From: Rhodanobacter sp. A1T4
Lineage (GTDB): Bacteria > Pseudomonadota > Gammaproteobacteria > Xanthomonadales > Rhodanobacteraceae
Length of the DNA: 64,000 nucleotides
NCBI RefSeq assembly: GCF_014207185.1
Contig: NZ_JACHCP010000009.1
Location: 124,001 to 188,000 of the forward strand
Direction of reading: 5' to 3'
The notes beneath the pieces were generated by a model. That model had not been told where the DNA came from, did not search any database, and saw only the letters and a list, made by a program, of their open reading frames with translations. Below are positions 51,576-63,475 of the stretch, piece by piece. How positions within the stretch are numbered: the stretch's first letter is position 1; every line of letters starts with the position of its first letter. The translations under genes were made by a program, and so were the position numbers.

Positions 51576-53618
51576 TTATTGCCCGGCCACGCCGGTGCCA
51601 ATCAATAAATACCCGCCGAGCAGCACGATCAGGCCCAGAATCATCGCGAACGCGTAGTGATAGAGATAACCCGACTGCAGACGGCGCACCGTAGCCGCAA
51701 TGCGGTGAACCACGCTCACCGAACCGTTGACCATCACGCCATCGATCAGCCCGGCATCGGCAACCTTCCAGAAACCCTGCCCCATCTTCACGCCGCCACG
51801 AGCGAATACCGCAAAGTAGACGTTGTCGACCCAGTACTTGTTGTCCAGCACGGTCCAGAGCGGCTTCAGTGCGCTCTTGATCTTGCCGGCCATCGCCGGG
51901 TTGAACAGGTAGATGTAGGTCTGGATGGCGAAAGCCAGCAGTACCAGGCCAAACGGGCCGAACGGCGAGAACCCGTGCAACGCCATGTCAAGCGCGCCGT
52001 GGAATTCCTTGCCGACTTCCGCCAACACGTTGTTGGCCTCGTCGATATGGATCGCGTTGCCGAACCAGTTGCCGAACAACATCGGGCCCACGGTGAAGAA
52101 ACCAACGAACAATGAGGGAATTGCCAGCAGCATCAGCGGCAGGGTCACCACCCAGGGCGACTCGTGCGGCGCATGCTCCAGCACGCCCTGCTCGTGATGA
52201 TCGTGGTGATCATCCAGATGCGCGTGACCGTGATGCTCGACCACGGTGAAGCGCTCCTTGCCATGGAAGGTTAGATACATCTGGCGGAAGGTGTACAAGC
52301 CCGTCACCATTGCGCCCGCCATCACGCAGAAGTAAGCGTAGCCCGCGCCCCAGCGATGCGATTGACCGACCGCCTCGATGATCGCGTCCTTTGAGTAGAA
52401 ACCCGAGAAGAACGGCACGCCACACAACGCCAGCGAACCGATCCACATGGTGATCCAGGTAATCGGCATGTACTTGCGCAGGCCGCCCATGTAACGCATG
52501 TCCTGCTCATGGTGCATCGCGATGATGACCGAACCGGCGCCGAGGAACAGCAGCGCCTTGAAGAACGCATGAGTCATCAGGTGGTACACCGCACCGGTAT
52601 AGGCAGATACGCCCAGCGCCACCGTCATGTAACCCAGCTGCGACAGCGTGGAATACGCGATCACCCGCTTGATGTCGTTCTGCACGATGCCGATCATGCC
52701 GGTGAACAGCGCCGTCGTCGCGCCTATCACCATGATGAAGCTGAGCGCCGTCTGCGACAGCTCGAACAGCGGCGACATGCGCGCCACCATGAAGATGCCG
52801 GCCGTCACCATCGTCGCCGCATGGATCAGCGCGGAGATCGGCGTCGGACCTTCCATCGAGTCAGGCAACCACACATGCAGCGGCACTTGAGCGGACTTGC
52901 CCATCGCGCCGATGAACAAGCAGATGCAGATCACCGTCGCCGCATCCCAGTGCGTATTGGCTGTGATTTGCAGCGTCTTGCCGACCAGGCTCGGTGCGGC
53001 GGCGAAGGCGGTGTTGTAGTCCATCGTACCGAGGAAATACAGCACGCCGGCAATGCCCAGCAAAAAGCCGAAATCGCCCACGCGGTTGACCAGGAAGGCC
53101 TTGAGATTGGCGAAGATCGCGGTCGGCTTCTTGTACCAGAAGCCGATCAGCAGGTACGACACGAGGCCCACCGCTTCCCAGCCGAAGAACAGCTGCATGA
53201 AGTTGTTGCTCATCACCAACATGAACATCGAGAAGGTGAACAGCGAGATGTAGGCAAAGAAGCGCTTGTAGCCTGGGTCGTCGCTCATGTAACCGATGGT
53301 GTACAGATGCACCAGCAGCGACACGAAGCTCACCACGACCAGCATCATCGCGGTCAAGCGGTCGACCATGAAGCCGACGCTGGCATTGAAGTGACCGATC
53401 TGGAACCAAGTGTAGAGGTTCTGGTTATAGACCGGCGCACCACCGAGCGTAAGCTGGTAAAGCACGTAGAACGCCAGCGCACACGAGATCGCCACGCCGA
53501 GGATCGTGACGGTATGCGAACCGGCGCGGCCGATGAACTTGCCGAGAAAACCGGCGAGCAGGCAGCCGACCAGCGGAGCTAGCGCGATCGTCAGCAGGAG
53601 GGATGTGGAGAGACCCAT
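51576..53618 (-). CDS. nuoL: NADH-quinone oxidoreductase subunit L
   Basis: 680 residues. Largest antiporter-like subunit, with the long lateral helix at its C-terminal end that spans the membrane arm. Conserved segments include FFGWEAVGLVSYLLIGFWYK and IKRVIAYSTLSQLGYMTVAL. A His-rich loop (about 455-485, with HHGHAHLDDHHDHHEQ) sits before the last helices. It starts five bases after nuoK. Confidence 0.96.
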   Translation of the reverse strand: MGLSTSLLLTIALAPLVGCLLAGFLGKFIGRAGSHTVTILGVAISCALAFYVLYQLTLGGAPVYNQNLYTWFQIGHFNASVGFMVDRLTAMMLVVVSFVSLLVHLYTIGYMSDDPGYKRFFAYISLFTFSMFMLVMSNNFMQLFFGWEAVGLVSYLLIGFWYKKPTAIFANLKAFLVNRVGDFGFLLGIAGVLYFLGTMDYNTAFAAAPSLVGKTLQITANTHWDAATVICICLFIGAMGKSAQVPLHVWLPDSMEGPTPISALIHAATMVTAGIFMVARMSPLFELSQTALSFIMVIGATTALFTGMIGIVQNDIKRVIAYSTLSQLGYMTVALGVSAYTGAVYHLMTHAFFKALLFLGAGSVIIAMHHEQDMRYMGGLRKYMPITWITMWIGSLALCGVPFFSGFYSKDAIIEAVGQSHRWGAGYAYFCVMAGAMVTGLYTFRQMYLTFHGKERFTVVEHHGHAHLDDHHDHHEQGVLEHAPHESPWVVTLPLMLLAIPSLFVGFFTVGPMLFGNWFGNAIHIDEANNVLAEVGKEFHGALDMALHGFSPFGPFGLVLLAFAIQTYIYLFNPAMAGKIKSALKPLWTVLDNKYWVDNVYFAVFARGGVKMGQGFWKVADAGLIDGVMVNGSVSVVHRIAATVRRLQSGYLYHYAFAMILGLIVLLGGYLLIGTGVAGQ

Positions 53619-53622
53619 GTGT

Positions 53623-53928
53623 TCAACCCTTCATGCTGTCGATATCGGAAATATTGATCGTGCTGCGATTGCGGAACAGCAGCACCAATATCGCCAGACC
53701 GATGGCGGCTTCCGCCGCGGCCACGGTAAGAATGAAAAACACGAACACCTGACCAGACACATCGCCGAGAAAGCGCGAGAACGCCACGAAGTTGGTGTTC
53801 ACCGCCAACAGCATCAGCTCGATCGACATCAACAACACGATGACGTTCTTGCGATTGATAAACAGGCCGGCAACGGCGATGCAGAACAGAATGGCGCCGA
53901 GCACGATGTAGTGCGATAGCGTAATCAT
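53623..53928 (-). CDS. nuoK: NADH-quinone oxidoreductase subunit K
   Basis: 101 residues, three helices, homologous to MrpC. The glutamates in the second and third helices ([14 protein letters not shown] and [13 protein letters not shown]) lie in the central proton axis of complex I. Its ATG overlaps the nuoJ stop (ATGA). Confidence 0.96.
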   Translation of the reverse strand: MITLSHYIVLGAILFCIAVAGLFINRKNVIVLLMSIELMLLAVNTNFVAFSRFLGDVSGQVFVFFILTVAAAEAAIGLAILVLLFRNRSTINISDIDSMKG

Positions 53929-54575
53929 GAACTTGGCTCCTGGGGCGGCACGGGCGTCGGCTGGGCGGGACGCACGGCGTCCATTTTCACGATGCGTATG
54001 CGATCACGCGGATTGACCCGCACCTGTTCGTTAGCCGACTCGTGACGTACACCGACACGCTGGCGCAAGGTCAGCGCCACAGCCGCCACCACACCGACGG
54101 TAAGAATCAGGGCAGCTACTTCGAAAGGCAGCAGATATTTCGTGTAGAGCGCCTGCCCCAGCCATGCAGTGTTGGATACGCCTGCCGCTGCGGCCGGATC
54201 GGGGCCCATCACCTGCGCGTGCATCGCCTTGACGCCAATCAACCCGAGCATCTCGACCAGCATCGCCACAGCCACGATCAAGCCGATCGGCAGGAATTTG
54301 ACGAAGCCCTCGCGAATCTTTTCCTGGTCGATATCGAGCATCATCACCACGAACAGGAACAGCACCATCACCGCGCCGACGTAGACCACGATCAATGCCA
54401 GCGCCAGAAATTCGGCGTCGGCCAGCATCCAGAGACAGGCCATACTGAAGAATGTGAGCACGAGCGATAGCACGGCATGCACGGTGTTTTTCAGCGTAAT
54501 CACTGACAGTGCAGCGACCACGGTGATGAAACCGAAACCGTAGAAACAGATGAGTTGGAACAATTGGGGGTTCAT
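53925..54575 (-). CDS. nuoJ: NADH-quinone oxidoreductase subunit J
   Basis: 216 residues from the ATG at 54575 ([20 protein letters not shown]); longer frame upstream is inside nuoI. Five helices; the conserved pi-bulge helix [20 protein letters not shown] is present near 55-75. The C-terminal 40 residues are basic and proline-rich ([13 protein letters not shown] end). Part of the membrane arm between NuoH and NuoK. Confidence 0.94.
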   Translation of the reverse strand: MNPQLFQLICFYGFGFITVVAALSVITLKNTVHAVLSLVLTFFSMACLWMLADAEFLALALIVVYVGAVMVLFLFVVMMLDIDQEKIREGFVKFLPIGLIVAVAMLVEMLGLIGVKAMHAQVMGPDPAAAAGVSNTAWLGQALYTKYLLPFEVAALILTVGVVAAVALTLRQRVGVRHESANEQVRVNPRDRIRIVKMDAVRPAQPTPVPPQEPSS

Positions 54576-54583
54576 CGTCAGCC

Positions 54584-55075
54584 TCAGCGATATGCCGCGT
54601 CTTGCGTGCGGTCGGCGGCAATCTGCTTTTCGAAGCGATCGCCGATAGCGAGCAGCTGCAGCTTGTTCACCACGTTCTCGCCGCGATGCTCGAAGTGGTA
54701 CTCGTGGATGCTGGTCTCGACGATCGAATCCACCGGGCAGCTCTCTTCGCAGAAGCCGCAGAAGATGCACTTGAACAGGTCGATGTCGTAGCGCGTGGTG
54801 CGGCGCTGGCCGTCCGATTCGCGCGGCGCCGAGTCGATCGTGATCGCCAGTGCCGGACACACCGCCTCGCACAGCTTGCAGGCGATGCAGCGCTCTTCGC
54901 CATTGGCGTAGCGGCGCAACGCATGCAGACCGCGGAAGCGGTTCGACTTGGGGATGTGCTCCATCGGGTAGCGCACGGTGTATTTCGGCTTGAACATGTA
55001 GCGAATGGTCAGCGCCATGCCGCGGAACAGCTCGATCAGCAGCAGACTTTTGAAATAGTGGGTAATGCGGGACAT
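54584..55075 (-). CDS. nuoI: NADH-quinone oxidoreductase subunit I
   Basis: 163 residues from the ATG at 55075 ([19 protein letters not shown]). Ferredoxin-like subunit with two 4Fe-4S clusters (N6a and N6b), from the two motifs [12 protein letters not shown] and [12 protein letters not shown], carrying electrons towards NuoB. Between nuoH (8 bases) and nuoJ (8 bases). Confidence 0.96.
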   Translation of the reverse strand: MSRITHYFKSLLLIELFRGMALTIRYMFKPKYTVRYPMEHIPKSNRFRGLHALRRYANGEERCIACKLCEAVCPALAITIDSAPRESDGQRRTTRYDIDLFKCIFCGFCEESCPVDSIVETSIHEYHFEHRGENVVNKLQLLAIGDRFEKQIAADRTQDAAYR

Positions 55076-55083
55076 GGCTTTCT

Positions 55084-56112
55084 TCAGACCCCCGTGCCGA
55101 TGGTGACCCAGCCGAAATATTTCAGGCAGCCGGCGACGAGGACCCACACAATGGCGATGGGAATGAATACCTTCCAACCCAGCCGCATGATCTGGTCATA
55201 GCGGTAGCGCGGGAAGCTGGCGCGAAACCAGAGGAACAGGAACGAGAACAGGAAAGCCTTTATAAGCAGCCACGGAAAACCGCCCTGCCCGATGAAACCC
55301 CACGACGATGGGAACGGCGACAACCAGCCACCCATAAACAGCACCGCGGCCAGGAAGCTGACCAGGATCATGTTGGCGTATTCGGCCAGGAAGAAGATCG
55401 CAAACGCCGAACCGGAATATTCCACATGGAAACCGGCCACGATTTCCGACTCGCCCTCGGCCACGTCGAATGGTGCTCGGTTGGTCTCGGCCACGCCAGA
55501 GATGAAATAGATCACGAAAACCGGCAGCAACGGCAGCCAGAACCAGTCGAGGATGCCCTTATGACCAGCCTGCGCATTGACGATGTCGGTGAGGTTGAGG
55601 CTACCGGCCAGCACAAGCACGCAGACCAGGCAAAGACCCATCGCCAGCTCGTACGAAATCACCTGCGCCGCCGAGCGCATGGCACCGAGCAATGCATAGC
55701 GCGAATTGGACGCCCAACCGGCGAGGATGATGCCGTAGACGCCCATCGAGGTCATCGCCAACAGATACAGCACGCCAGCATTGGCATTGGACAGCACCAT
55801 CTTGCTGCTGAACGGAACGACAGCCCACGCCGCCAACGCGGGGACCAGGGTCAGCAACGGCGCGAGGTAATAGAGGAACCGATTCGCCGTAGTCGGCAGG
55901 ATCACTTCCTTGATCAGCAGCTTCACCACGTCGGCAAACGCCTGCAGCAAGCCGAACGGGCCGATCTTGTTCGGCCCCATGCGAACGTGCATCCAGCCGA
56001 TGACCTTGCGTTCCCAGTACACGAACATTGCCACGGCGAGGATCAATGGGATCGTGATGCACAGGATGTAGACGATCGGCCACACGAGATGATTGATGAG
56101 TTGATCAATCAT
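55084..56112 (-). CDS. nuoH: NADH-quinone oxidoreductase subunit H
   Basis: 342 residues from the ATG at 56112 ([17 protein letters not shown]). Eight or so helices; forms the quinone-binding chamber with NuoB and NuoD. Family segments [20 protein letters not shown] (about 39-58) and the Glu-rich loop [20 protein letters not shown] (about 205-224). The upstream ATG frame belongs to the nuoG end. Five bases after nuoG. Confidence 0.95.
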   Translation of the reverse strand: MIDQLINHLVWPIVYILCITIPLILAVAMFVYWERKVIGWMHVRMGPNKIGPFGLLQAFADVVKLLIKEVILPTTANRFLYYLAPLLTLVPALAAWAVVPFSSKMVLSNANAGVLYLLAMTSMGVYGIILAGWASNSRYALLGAMRSAAQVISYELAMGLCLVCVLVLAGSLNLTDIVNAQAGHKGILDWFWLPLLPVFVIYFISGVAETNRAPFDVAEGESEIVAGFHVEYSGSAFAIFFLAEYANMILVSFLAAVLFMGGWLSPFPSSWGFIGQGGFPWLLIKAFLFSFLFLWFRASFPRYRYDQIMRLGWKVFIPIAIVWVLVAGCLKYFGWVTIGTGV

Positions 56113-56117
56113 GATGC

Positions 56118-58445
56118 TTATGCCTTGCTCAAGTTGATGGCTGCGCCGTAAGGCGGCAGTGTGGCGGTGACGTCCTGGCCAGCTTCGATCCATGCCGTGC
56201 CATCGGGTACGGATTTATCGATCACTAGCGGCAAGGTTGATTCGGCCAGGCGAACCTGACTGCCCTCGGTCAGACCCCGCCGCCCGGCTTCATCCGCATT
56301 CAGACGCACGGCAGGCGCACGATTGAGTGGGTGAGCCTGCAACGCCGTGGCTCGGCGCAATACCGCATCGCTGCGATAGATCGGCCAGGTTGCAAGACGC
56401 GTGAGGCCGGTGACTTCGGCACGCTTGGCAAAACCGCTAACCGATGTCGATGCACGCTCGCTGATGCCATCGCGCAGACCGGCAAGATCGTCAAATTCGA
56501 AACCTGCCAACTGCAACGAACCACCCAAGGCGCGCAACACCTTCCAGCCGGCGCGCGTCTGTCCAGTTGCCTTGGCACCGGCGCTGACACTCTGTGCCAA
56601 ACCATCGACGTTGACCAGCGTGGCGTCGATTTCCGGCAGCAATGCGATCGGCAGGATCACATCGGCAACCTCGCGCAATGCAGCGCTGGCATAAGCGCTG
56701 AATGCAACGACCTGCTCGGCGGCATGCAGCGCTTTCAACGCAGCCCCGCCATCGGCGAAATCGTGCGGCGGCTCGACGCCATACAACACGTAACTTTTGC
56801 GTGCCTGTGCGAGCATCGCCTGCGCATCCAGACCGCCATTGCCCGGCGACACGCCGACCTTTGCCAGACCAAGTGCATTGGCGCCGATCGGCAGCTCGTT
56901 GTAACCCGCACCAGTGGCATCGGCAATGAAACGCGCAATAGCGCGGAGCCAGGATGCCTGCGGGTGTGTTACCGCGGCTTCGCCAAGAATCACCACGGCC
57001 TTACCAGACTTCAGTGCGCTGATAACGTCGTTGTCACCGTCGTCGCTCTGCGCACCGTTGATCGCTTCGCTCAATGCAGTCGGCGCAGATGCACCCGCAC
57101 CGACGGCAGCCTTCGCTACAGATAGCAGCGTATCGACCATGGCCTGCGGCGCCACAATGGCCTGCCCTGCCAGCTGGTAATTGAATTCAAATAGCGCAGG
57201 ATTGACGAGATAGACCTTGGCACCCTTCTTGGTCGCCTGGTGCAGACGATGGTTGACCAGCGGCATTTCGTGGCGCAGGTCGGAGCCGACCAGCAACGCT
57301 GCCCTCACTTTGTCGATCTCGGCAACCGGCAGTCCGAAGGGTTGCGCCGAGGCGTTGTCGGCAAAATCGAGCTGACGCAGACGGTGATCGATGTGCGCAC
57401 TGCCCAGGCCACGAGCCAGACGCATCAGCAGATCACCCTCTTCGTTCGAGGTGGCTGGGTGAACCAGGATACCCAACTCACTGCCCTGCTCTTTCTTCAA
57501 GGCGTCGCCAGCGAACTTCAACGCGTCTTCCCACGTCGTCACCTGCCACTGACCATTGCGCTTCACTTCCGGCGCGCTGATGCGATCGGGCGCGTACATG
57601 CCCTGGTAGCTGTAGCGATCGCGATCGGACAGCCAGCATTCGTTCACCGCTTCGTTGTCGCGCGGCACGGTGCGCAGCACGTCACCGCGACGCGTGTGCA
57701 GCCACAGGTTGGAACCCAGCGCGTCGTGATAGCCGATGGAGGGCTTGGCAATCAGCTCCCAGGCGCGCGCCTGGAACTGGTAAGGCTTGTTGGTCAACGC
57801 ACCGACCGGGCAGACGTCGATGATGTTGCCCGACAGCTCGGTCTCCAGCGTCTTGCCGATATACGTGCCGATCTGCAGGTTCTCGCCGCGGCTCATGCCA
57901 CCCAACTCATAGGTGCCGGCAATTTCGCTGGTGAAGCGAACGCAGCGCGTGCACTGGATGCAGCGGGTCATTTCGGTGGCGACCAACGGTCCGAGATTCT
58001 CGTCGGTGATGGTGCGCTTGCGCTCGGTGTAGCGCGATACGCTGCGGCCGTAACCGAGTGCCACGTCCTGCAGCTCGCACTCACCGCCCTGATCGCAGAT
58101 CGGGCAGTCAAGCGGATGATTGATCAGCAGAAATTCCATTACGTCTTTCTGGAATTTCAGCGCCTTATCCGAACGTGTGGTGACCTTCATGCCTTCGGCC
58201 ACCGGGGTGGCGCAGGCCGGCTGCGGTTTGGGCATCATCTTGCCGCCCATCTCCACATCGACCAGACACATGCGGCAGTTGGCGGCGATCGGCAGTTTGC
58301 GGTGATAACAGAAACGTGGAATGGCAACACCAATGGCATCGGCGGCCTCGATGATCATCGCGCCCTTGCGGATCTGCGTAGGCTTGCCATCGACCTCGAT
58401 ATTCAGCAAATCGGGGGCGGCATTGTTGGCGGGTTGCGCGCTCAT
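56118..58445 (-). CDS. nuoG: NADH-quinone oxidoreductase subunit G
   Basis: 775 residues. Carries one 2Fe-2S cluster (cysteines in [18 protein letters not shown] and CATPVAEG) and three 4Fe-4S clusters ([18 protein letters not shown], then [10 protein letters not shown] and DVCPVGALT), with a molybdopterin-oxidoreductase-like C-terminal domain. Start overlaps the nuoF stop (ATGA). It lacks a fourth 4Fe-4S motif (N7) as far as I can see between 240 and 300. Confidence 0.94.
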   Translation of the reverse strand: MSAQPANNAAPDLLNIEVDGKPTQIRKGAMIIEAADAIGVAIPRFCYHRKLPIAANCRMCLVDVEMGGKMMPKPQPACATPVAEGMKVTTRSDKALKFQKDVMEFLLINHPLDCPICDQGGECELQDVALGYGRSVSRYTERKRTITDENLGPLVATEMTRCIQCTRCVRFTSEIAGTYELGGMSRGENLQIGTYIGKTLETELSGNIIDVCPVGALTNKPYQFQARAWELIAKPSIGYHDALGSNLWLHTRRGDVLRTVPRDNEAVNECWLSDRDRYSYQGMYAPDRISAPEVKRNGQWQVTTWEDALKFAGDALKKEQGSELGILVHPATSNEEGDLLMRLARGLGSAHIDHRLRQLDFADNASAQPFGLPVAEIDKVRAALLVGSDLRHEMPLVNHRLHQATKKGAKVYLVNPALFEFNYQLAGQAIVAPQAMVDTLLSVAKAAVGAGASAPTALSEAINGAQSDDGDNDVISALKSGKAVVILGEAAVTHPQASWLRAIARFIADATGAGYNELPIGANALGLAKVGVSPGNGGLDAQAMLAQARKSYVLYGVEPPHDFADGGAALKALHAAEQVVAFSAYASAALREVADVILPIALLPEIDATLVNVDGLAQSVSAGAKATGQTRAGWKVLRALGGSLQLAGFEFDDLAGLRDGISERASTSVSGFAKRAEVTGLTRLATWPIYRSDAVLRRATALQAHPLNRAPAVRLNADEAGRRGLTEGSQVRLAESTLPLVIDKSVPDGTAWIEAGQDVTATLPPYGAAINLSKA

Positions 58446-59767
58446 GCGGCAACTCCGCGGCTCGCTTCGGCCATCTGGTCTTCAGTCATGGAACGGCCAT
58501 GCTCAACGTAGTATTCGAATTCATGCCAGAAGCGTCCGAGGAAACCCTGCACCGGCCACGCCGCGGCTTCACCAAACGCGCAGATCGTGTGTCCTTCGAT
58601 CTGGCCAGCGACGGCCTTCAGACGATGCAGATCGTCCGGCACGCCCTTGCCGTCGACGATGCGCGACAGCACGCGATACATCCAGCCGGTACCTTCGCGG
58701 CACGGTGTGCACTGACCGCAAGACTCCGCGAAATAGAAGCGCGAAATGCGATGGCACATCTTGACCATACAGGTGGTGTCGTCCATCACGATGACCGCGC
58801 CCGAGCCTAGGCCGGAACCGGCCTTCTGCAGGGCATCGAAGTCCATCGTCATCTCCATCATGATGTCCGCGGGAAGCACCTTCATCGAGGCACCGCCGGG
58901 GATCACAGCTTTGAGCTTACGGCCCGGCCGCATGCCGCCGGCCATTTCGAGCAGATCCTTGAACGACGTGCCAAGGGCAATTTCGAAATTACCCGGCTTG
59001 GCGACGTGGCCCGATACCGAGAAAACTTTTGGCCCGCCGTTGTTCGGCTTGCCGATGTTGAGGAACCAGTCCGCCCCGTTGCGCATGATCGCCGGGATCG
59101 AGGCATATGTCTCGGTGTTGTTGATGGTCGTCGGCTTGCCGTACAGCCCAAAGTTGGCCGGAAACGGGGGCTTGAAGCGCGGCTGACCTTTCTTGCCCTC
59201 GAGCGATTCCATCAGCGCGGTTTCTTCACCGCAGATGTAGGCGCCGGCGCCGAGCGCGGCATAAATGTCTACATCCAGACCACTGCCTTGGATGTCCTTG
59301 CCTAGCAGGCCCGCGGCGTAGGCTTCTTTCAATGCTTCTTCAAAATGCTCGAACGGCTCGTGATGAAACTCGCCGCGCAGATAGTTGTATGCCACCGTGG
59401 AGCCGGTGCAGTAGCAGCCGATGGCCAGTCCTTCGATGACCGCGTGCGGGTTGTAACGCAGGATGTCACGATCGTGCGATGTGCCGGGTTCCGATTCGTC
59501 GGAGTTGCACAGCATGTATTTTTGCATCGTCCCTTTTGGCATGAACGACCATTTCAGACCCGTCGGAAAGCCGGCGCCACCGCGACCGCGAAGCGCACTC
59601 TTCTTTACCTCTTCGATCAGCGTCGCCGGGTCGGGCTTTTCGGCGAGGATCTTCCGCCACGCCTTGTAGCCGTCCATTTGCTCGTAGCTGTCCATCGCCC
59701 ACGGTTTGTCGAAATGCAGCGTGGTCAAGACGACCTGATGTTCTTTGGGTGCGGGTCCGACTGCCAT
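58442..59767 (-). CDS. nuoF: NADH-quinone oxidoreductase subunit F
   Basis: 441 residues. NADH- and FMN-binding subunit. The FMN segment [15 protein letters not shown] (about 60-75) and [20 protein letters not shown] (about 180-199) are intact; the 4Fe-4S cluster N3 is in [12 protein letters not shown] with a downstream His/Cys (HTICAFG). Entry point for electrons from NADH. Three bases from nuoE. Confidence 0.96.
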   Translation of the reverse strand: MAVGPAPKEHQVVLTTLHFDKPWAMDSYEQMDGYKAWRKILAEKPDPATLIEEVKKSALRGRGGAGFPTGLKWSFMPKGTMQKYMLCNSDESEPGTSHDRDILRYNPHAVIEGLAIGCYCTGSTVAYNYLRGEFHHEPFEHFEEALKEAYAAGLLGKDIQGSGLDVDIYAALGAGAYICGEETALMESLEGKKGQPRFKPPFPANFGLYGKPTTINNTETYASIPAIMRNGADWFLNIGKPNNGGPKVFSVSGHVAKPGNFEIALGTSFKDLLEMAGGMRPGRKLKAVIPGGASMKVLPADIMMEMTMDFDALQKAGSGLGSGAVIVMDDTTCMVKMCHRISRFYFAESCGQCTPCREGTGWMYRVLSRIVDGKGVPDDLHRLKAVAGQIEGHTICAFGEAAAWPVQGFLGRFWHEFEYYVEHGRSMTEDQMAEASRGVAA

Positions 59768-59770
59768 GAT

Positions 59771-60298
59771 CTACTCCAACCCGTCCAGAATTTTGTCGAG
59801 CTTCTCGATGTCCAGATGCTCGTGATAGTGGCCGTTGACGGTCATCGCCGGTGCGCGCACGCAAGCAGCGATGCACTCTTCTTCGCTTTTCAGATAGACG
59901 CGGCCATCGGCGGTACTTTCACCGAGCTTGATGCCCAGCTTTTTCTCGCAGTGACGCACCAAGTCGTCCGCGCCGTTGAGCCAGCACGAGATATTGGTAC
60001 AGATCGCCACATTGTTGCGGCCAACCGGCTTGGTCTCCAGCATCGAATAGAAGCTGGCCACCTCGTACGCCCATACCGTGGGCAGATCGAGATATTTCGC
60101 CACCGCAGCGATGAGATCATCGCTGAGAAAGCCCTGGTTCTGCTCCTGCGCCGCGAATAGCGACTGGATCAGCGCTGAGCGCTTTCGATCCGGCGGAAAC
60201 TTTGCCACCCATGCGTCGATGTGATGGCGTGTGTGCTCAGTGAGAACGACGAGTGGATCGACGTTCCTGACCTGATCGAAATGTCCGGTAACTTTCAT
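59771..60298 (-). CDS. nuoE: NADH-quinone oxidoreductase subunit E
   Basis: 175 residues. Thioredoxin-like 2Fe-2S protein (cluster N1a); the cysteines are in CTNISCWLNGA and EECIAACVRAP. Pairs with NuoF in the NADH-oxidising module. 18 bases downstream of nuoD. Confidence 0.95.
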   Translation of the reverse strand: MKVTGHFDQVRNVDPLVVLTEHTRHHIDAWVAKFPPDRKRSALIQSLFAAQEQNQGFLSDDLIAAVAKYLDLPTVWAYEVASFYSMLETKPVGRNNVAICTNISCWLNGADDLVRHCEKKLGIKLGESTADGRVYLKSEEECIAACVRAPAMTVNGHYHEHLDIEKLDKILDGLE

Positions 60299-60316
60299 AG
60301 ATTCTTTCCTTCGGAC

Positions 60317-61570
60317 TCAGCGATCGACTTCGCCGAACACGAGATCGTAGGTGCCGATCATGGCAACCACGTCGGCGAGCATATGGCCGCGCACGATGGT
60401 GTCCATGGACGAGAGGTGGGCAAAGCCCGGCGCGCGCAGATGCACGCGGAACGGCTTGTTGGCGCCATCGGAAACCAGATAGCAACCGAACTCACCCTTG
60501 GGCGCTTCGACCGCACAATAGGTTTCGCCGGCCGGTACGCAATAGCCTTCGGTGAACAGCTTGAAGTGGTGGATCATGGCTTCCATGTCCTCCTTCATTT
60601 CAAAGCGCGTGGGCGGCGCGACCTTGAAGTTCTTCACCATCACCGGACCGGGATTCGCCTTCAACCACTTCACGCATTGCTGGATGATCCGATTGGACTG
60701 GCGCATCTCCTCCACGCGCACCAGGTAACGGTCGTAGCAATCGCCGTTGACGCCGACCGGGATATCGAAATCCACCTCGGCGTATTTCGCGTACGGCTGC
60801 TTCTTGCGCAGATCCCATTCCACGCCCGAGCCACGCAGCATCGCGCCGGTCATGCCCCATTGCTGGGCCAGTTCCGGGCTGATGACGCCGATACCGACGG
60901 TGCGCTGCTTCCAGATGCGATTGCCGGTGAGCAGCTCTTCGTACTCATCGACCTTGCTCGGGAAATCGTTGGTAAACGCTTCGAGGTAATCGAGCATCGA
61001 GCCTTCGCGCCAGCTGTTGATGCGCTTGAGGTCGTTACCCTTGTGCCACGGTGATTCGCGGTACTGCGGCATCTGCGAAGGCAGGTCGCGGTACACACCA
61101 CCGGGACGGTAATAGGTGGCATGCATGCGCGCGCCGGAGACCGCCTCATAGCAGTCCATCAGCTCTTCGCGCTCGCGGAAGGCGTACAGAAACACCGCCA
61201 TCGCACCCAGATCGAGCGCGTTCGAACCGACCCACATCAGATGATTGAGGATACGGGTGATCTCGTCGAACATGGTGCGGATGTACTGCGCACGCTCCGG
61301 CGCCTCGATGCCCAGCAGGGTTTCGATCGCTTTGACGTAAGCATGCTCGTTGCACATCATCGAGACGTAATCGAGCCGATCCATGTAGCCGATCGACTGA
61401 TTGAACGGCTTGGACTCGGCCAGCTTCTCGGTACCACGATGCAGCAGCCCGATATGCGGATCAGCACGGACGATGGTTTCACCGTCCATCTCCATGATCA
61501 GGCGCAGCACGCCGTGAGCGGCCGGATGCTGCGGGCCGAAGTTCATCGTGTAATTGCGAATTTCCTGCAT
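60317..61570 (-). CDS. nuoD: NADH-quinone oxidoreductase subunit D
   Basis: 417 residues from the ATG at 61570 ([20 protein letters not shown]), spaced correctly from GGGAGA; an in-frame TTG two codons earlier overlaps the nuoC stop but is closer to the ribosome binding site than usual. The 49-kDa-type subunit that binds quinone with NuoB; related to NiFe hydrogenase large subunits. Segments [14 protein letters not shown] and [14 protein letters not shown] [13 protein letters not shown]. nuoC and nuoD are separate genes, unlike E. coli. Confidence 0.95.
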   Translation of the reverse strand: MQEIRNYTMNFGPQHPAAHGVLRLIMEMDGETIVRADPHIGLLHRGTEKLAESKPFNQSIGYMDRLDYVSMMCNEHAYVKAIETLLGIEAPERAQYIRTMFDEITRILNHLMWVGSNALDLGAMAVFLYAFREREELMDCYEAVSGARMHATYYRPGGVYRDLPSQMPQYRESPWHKGNDLKRINSWREGSMLDYLEAFTNDFPSKVDEYEELLTGNRIWKQRTVGIGVISPELAQQWGMTGAMLRGSGVEWDLRKKQPYAKYAEVDFDIPVGVNGDCYDRYLVRVEEMRQSNRIIQQCVKWLKANPGPVMVKNFKVAPPTRFEMKEDMEAMIHHFKLFTEGYCVPAGETYCAVEAPKGEFGCYLVSDGANKPFRVHLRAPGFAHLSSMDTIVRGHMLADVVAMIGTYDLVFGEVDR

Positions 61571-61572
61571 GC

Positions 61573-62301
61573 TCAATTCTCCCGCCAGTGATCGGCGGCT
61601 TCGGCTTCGGCCTGCATGAGGTCGGCGTCGTTGCGGATGGTGCGCGGTACCAGGATACGTGGCTCGATGGAGACCGGCTCGTAGATCACGCGCTTCTGCT
61701 CGGGGTCGTAACGTACTTCGACGTTGCCGATCAGCGGAAAATCCTTGCGGAACGGGTGACCCACAAAACCATAGTCGGTAAGAATGCGGCGCAGATCAGG
61801 ATGGCCATCGAAGATGATGCCGTACAGATCGAATGCCTCGCGCTCGAACCAGTTCACACCGGGCCAGATCAAGGTCAGCGACGGCACCACCGGCAACGTG
61901 TCATCGTCGCAGAACACGCGCAGGCGCAGGCGGCGGTTGTGCGCGATCGACAGTAGATGGATCACCGCGGCAAAACGGCGTGGCTCATTATTGCCGCGCG
62001 GACGCTCAGCCCAGTTGAAGCGGCCCATCGCCTGCCCTTCCACGCCGCGCGAAAAGCCCGTGCTGGAAATGGATTCGGTATCCCACTCGGTTTGGCCATG
62101 ACCGAGATAATCAATGCCGCAAAGATCGACCAGCTCGCTGAAGCGAAACTCGGGCTCGTCGCGCAGGGCAGTGGCCACGGCGATCAAGTCGGCAGCGGCC
62201 AGCTCGGCCGTGGTTTCGTTGCGAACCGTGCTGAGGGTCAATGTTTCGCCGAATCGCGCAGCGAGACTTTCGGCCAGCGCGCTCGAATGTTGGTCGGACA
62301 T
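61573..62301 (-). CDS. nuoC: NADH-quinone oxidoreductase subunit C
   Basis: 242 residues. The 30-kDa-type subunit of the peripheral arm. Conserved segments include [19 protein letters not shown] and [20 protein letters not shown], with [15 protein letters not shown] downstream. No catalytic residues; links NuoD and NuoB. It precedes nuoD with stop close to the nuoD start. Confidence 0.95.
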   Translation of the reverse strand: MSDQHSSALAESLAARFGETLTLSTVRNETTAELAAADLIAVATALRDEPEFRFSELVDLCGIDYLGHGQTEWDTESISSTGFSRGVEGQAMGRFNWAERPRGNNEPRRFAAVIHLLSIAHNRRLRLRVFCDDDTLPVVPSLTLIWPGVNWFEREAFDLYGIIFDGHPDLRRILTDYGFVGHPFRKDFPLIGNVEVRYDPEQKRVIYEPVSIEPRILVPRTIRNDADLMQAEAEAADHWREN

Positions 62302-62311
62302 AAAGAGCCTC

Positions 62312-62869
62312 TTACGAACGCGCGATGGTGCTGGTGCGGCGGATTTTTTTCTGCAGCTGCAGGATGCCGTGGATCAACGCCTCGGCCGTCGGCGGACAGC
62401 CGGGCACGTAGATGTCGACCGGCACGATGCGATCGCAGCCGCGCACCACCGAATACGAATAGTGGTAATAGCCGCCGCCATTGGCGCAGCTACCCATCGA
62501 GATTACCCATTTCGGCTCGGGCATCTGGTCGTAGACCTTGCGCAGCGCCGGGGCCATCTTGTTGACCAGGGTGCCGGCCACGATCATCACGTCGGACTGG
62601 CGCGGGCTGGGGCGGAAGATCACGCCATAGCGATCCAGATCCAGACGGGCGGCGCCGGCGTGCATCATCTCCACTGCGCAGCAGGCCAGACCAAACGTCA
62701 TCGGCCACATCGAACCGGTACGCGCCCAGTTCATCAACGCATCAACGCTGGTGGTGGCGAAGCCGCGCTGAACGATTGGATTATCGCCGGCCGGACGCAG
62801 GATATCGTCGACCAGATTCAGCGGCTCCGGGTTGTGCATTACCCGGCTGATGGAATTGCTCACTCCCAT
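62312..62869 (-). CDS. nuoB: NADH-quinone oxidoreductase subunit B
   Basis: 185 residues from the ATG at 62869 ([20 protein letters not shown]), with AAAGGGG upstream. Binds the last 4Fe-4S cluster (N2): cysteines in [25 protein letters not shown] and [14 protein letters not shown]. Overlaps the end of nuoA by 10 bases. An ATG at 62839 is an alternative start. Confidence 0.95.
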   Translation of the reverse strand: MGVSNSISRVMHNPEPLNLVDDILRPAGDNPIVQRGFATTSVDALMNWARTGSMWPMTFGLACCAVEMMHAGAARLDLDRYGVIFRPSPRQSDVMIVAGTLVNKMAPALRKVYDQMPEPKWVISMGSCANGGGYYHYSYSVVRGCDRIVPVDIYVPGCPPTAEALIHGILQLQKKIRRTSTIARS

Positions 62870-63216
62870 TCCAGTGCCCCTTTCTTCCAGACGTAGGCGA
62901 AACCGATAACCAGCAAGAGCAGGAACAAGGCCATCTCGATCAGCGCCGTGGCACCGATCTTCTGGAACACCACCGCCCACGGAAACAGGAAGGCTATTTC
63001 CAGATCGAAAATGATGAACAGGATAGCCAGCAGGTAGTAGCGCACGTCGAACTGCATGCGGGCATCTTCAAATGCCTCGAAGCCGCACTCGTAGGGCGCC
63101 AGCTTTTCGGCACCGGGACGGCTCGGACCCACCAGCAGGCCGATGGCGAGAAGCGCCAGACCCAGACCGATGGCAACACCGATGAACAACAAAACGGGCC
63201 AGTATTCGGCAATCAC
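62860..63216 (-). CDS. nuoA: NADH-quinone oxidoreductase subunit A
   Basis: 118 residues, three helices, starting at GTG 63216 with GGAGG about ten bases upstream. Small membrane subunit near the quinone site; conserved [20 protein letters not shown] loop between helices 1 and 2 (with Cys), then [14 protein letters not shown]. First gene of the nuo operon. Confidence 0.95.
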   Translation of the reverse strand: MIAEYWPVLLFIGVAIGLGLALLAIGLLVGPSRPGAEKLAPYECGFEAFEDARMQFDVRYYLLAILFIIFDLEIAFLFPWAVVFQKIGATALIEMALFLLLLVIGFAYVWKKGALEWE

Positions 63217-63475
63217 GATGCAATTTACCTCCGCGCCAAGCGGCGCATCAGTGACCGCGGGGAAACGGTCTGGCGACTTTTGGTTCGTCAGGCCGGCACA
63301 GCCGTAAGCTGCTTGGCCACACTTGCAGGCACTCAGCCCGAAGCATGCGACGTTTCGCGAAGAACGGGTCCGCGAACCCCGTTATTGTACCAGCGCGTAC
63401 GGGTACTACGACAAGCTCTAATGATCCCAATGTGCGGATTGACCACACATCAAGACGATCTATGTGACGTCGCCA
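63217..63475 (-). other. Intergenic region upstream of nuoA
   Basis: No gene seen. It should hold the promoter of the nuo operon; a candidate is at 63384-63414. Some Xanthomonadales have secG and tRNA-Leu here, but neither is present in this window. Confidence 0.6.
63384..63414 (-). promoter_or_regulatory. Candidate nuo promoter
   Basis: On the minus strand TACAAT (63389-63384) with TTGTCG (63414-63409), a long 19-base spacer. It leaves a leader of about 160 bases before nuoA. Confidence 0.45.

Noticed and set aside
63280..63420. Possible tRNA or secG upstream of nuoA
   Set aside because: Checked for cloverleaf and hydrophobic frame because related genomes have them here; none is visible.
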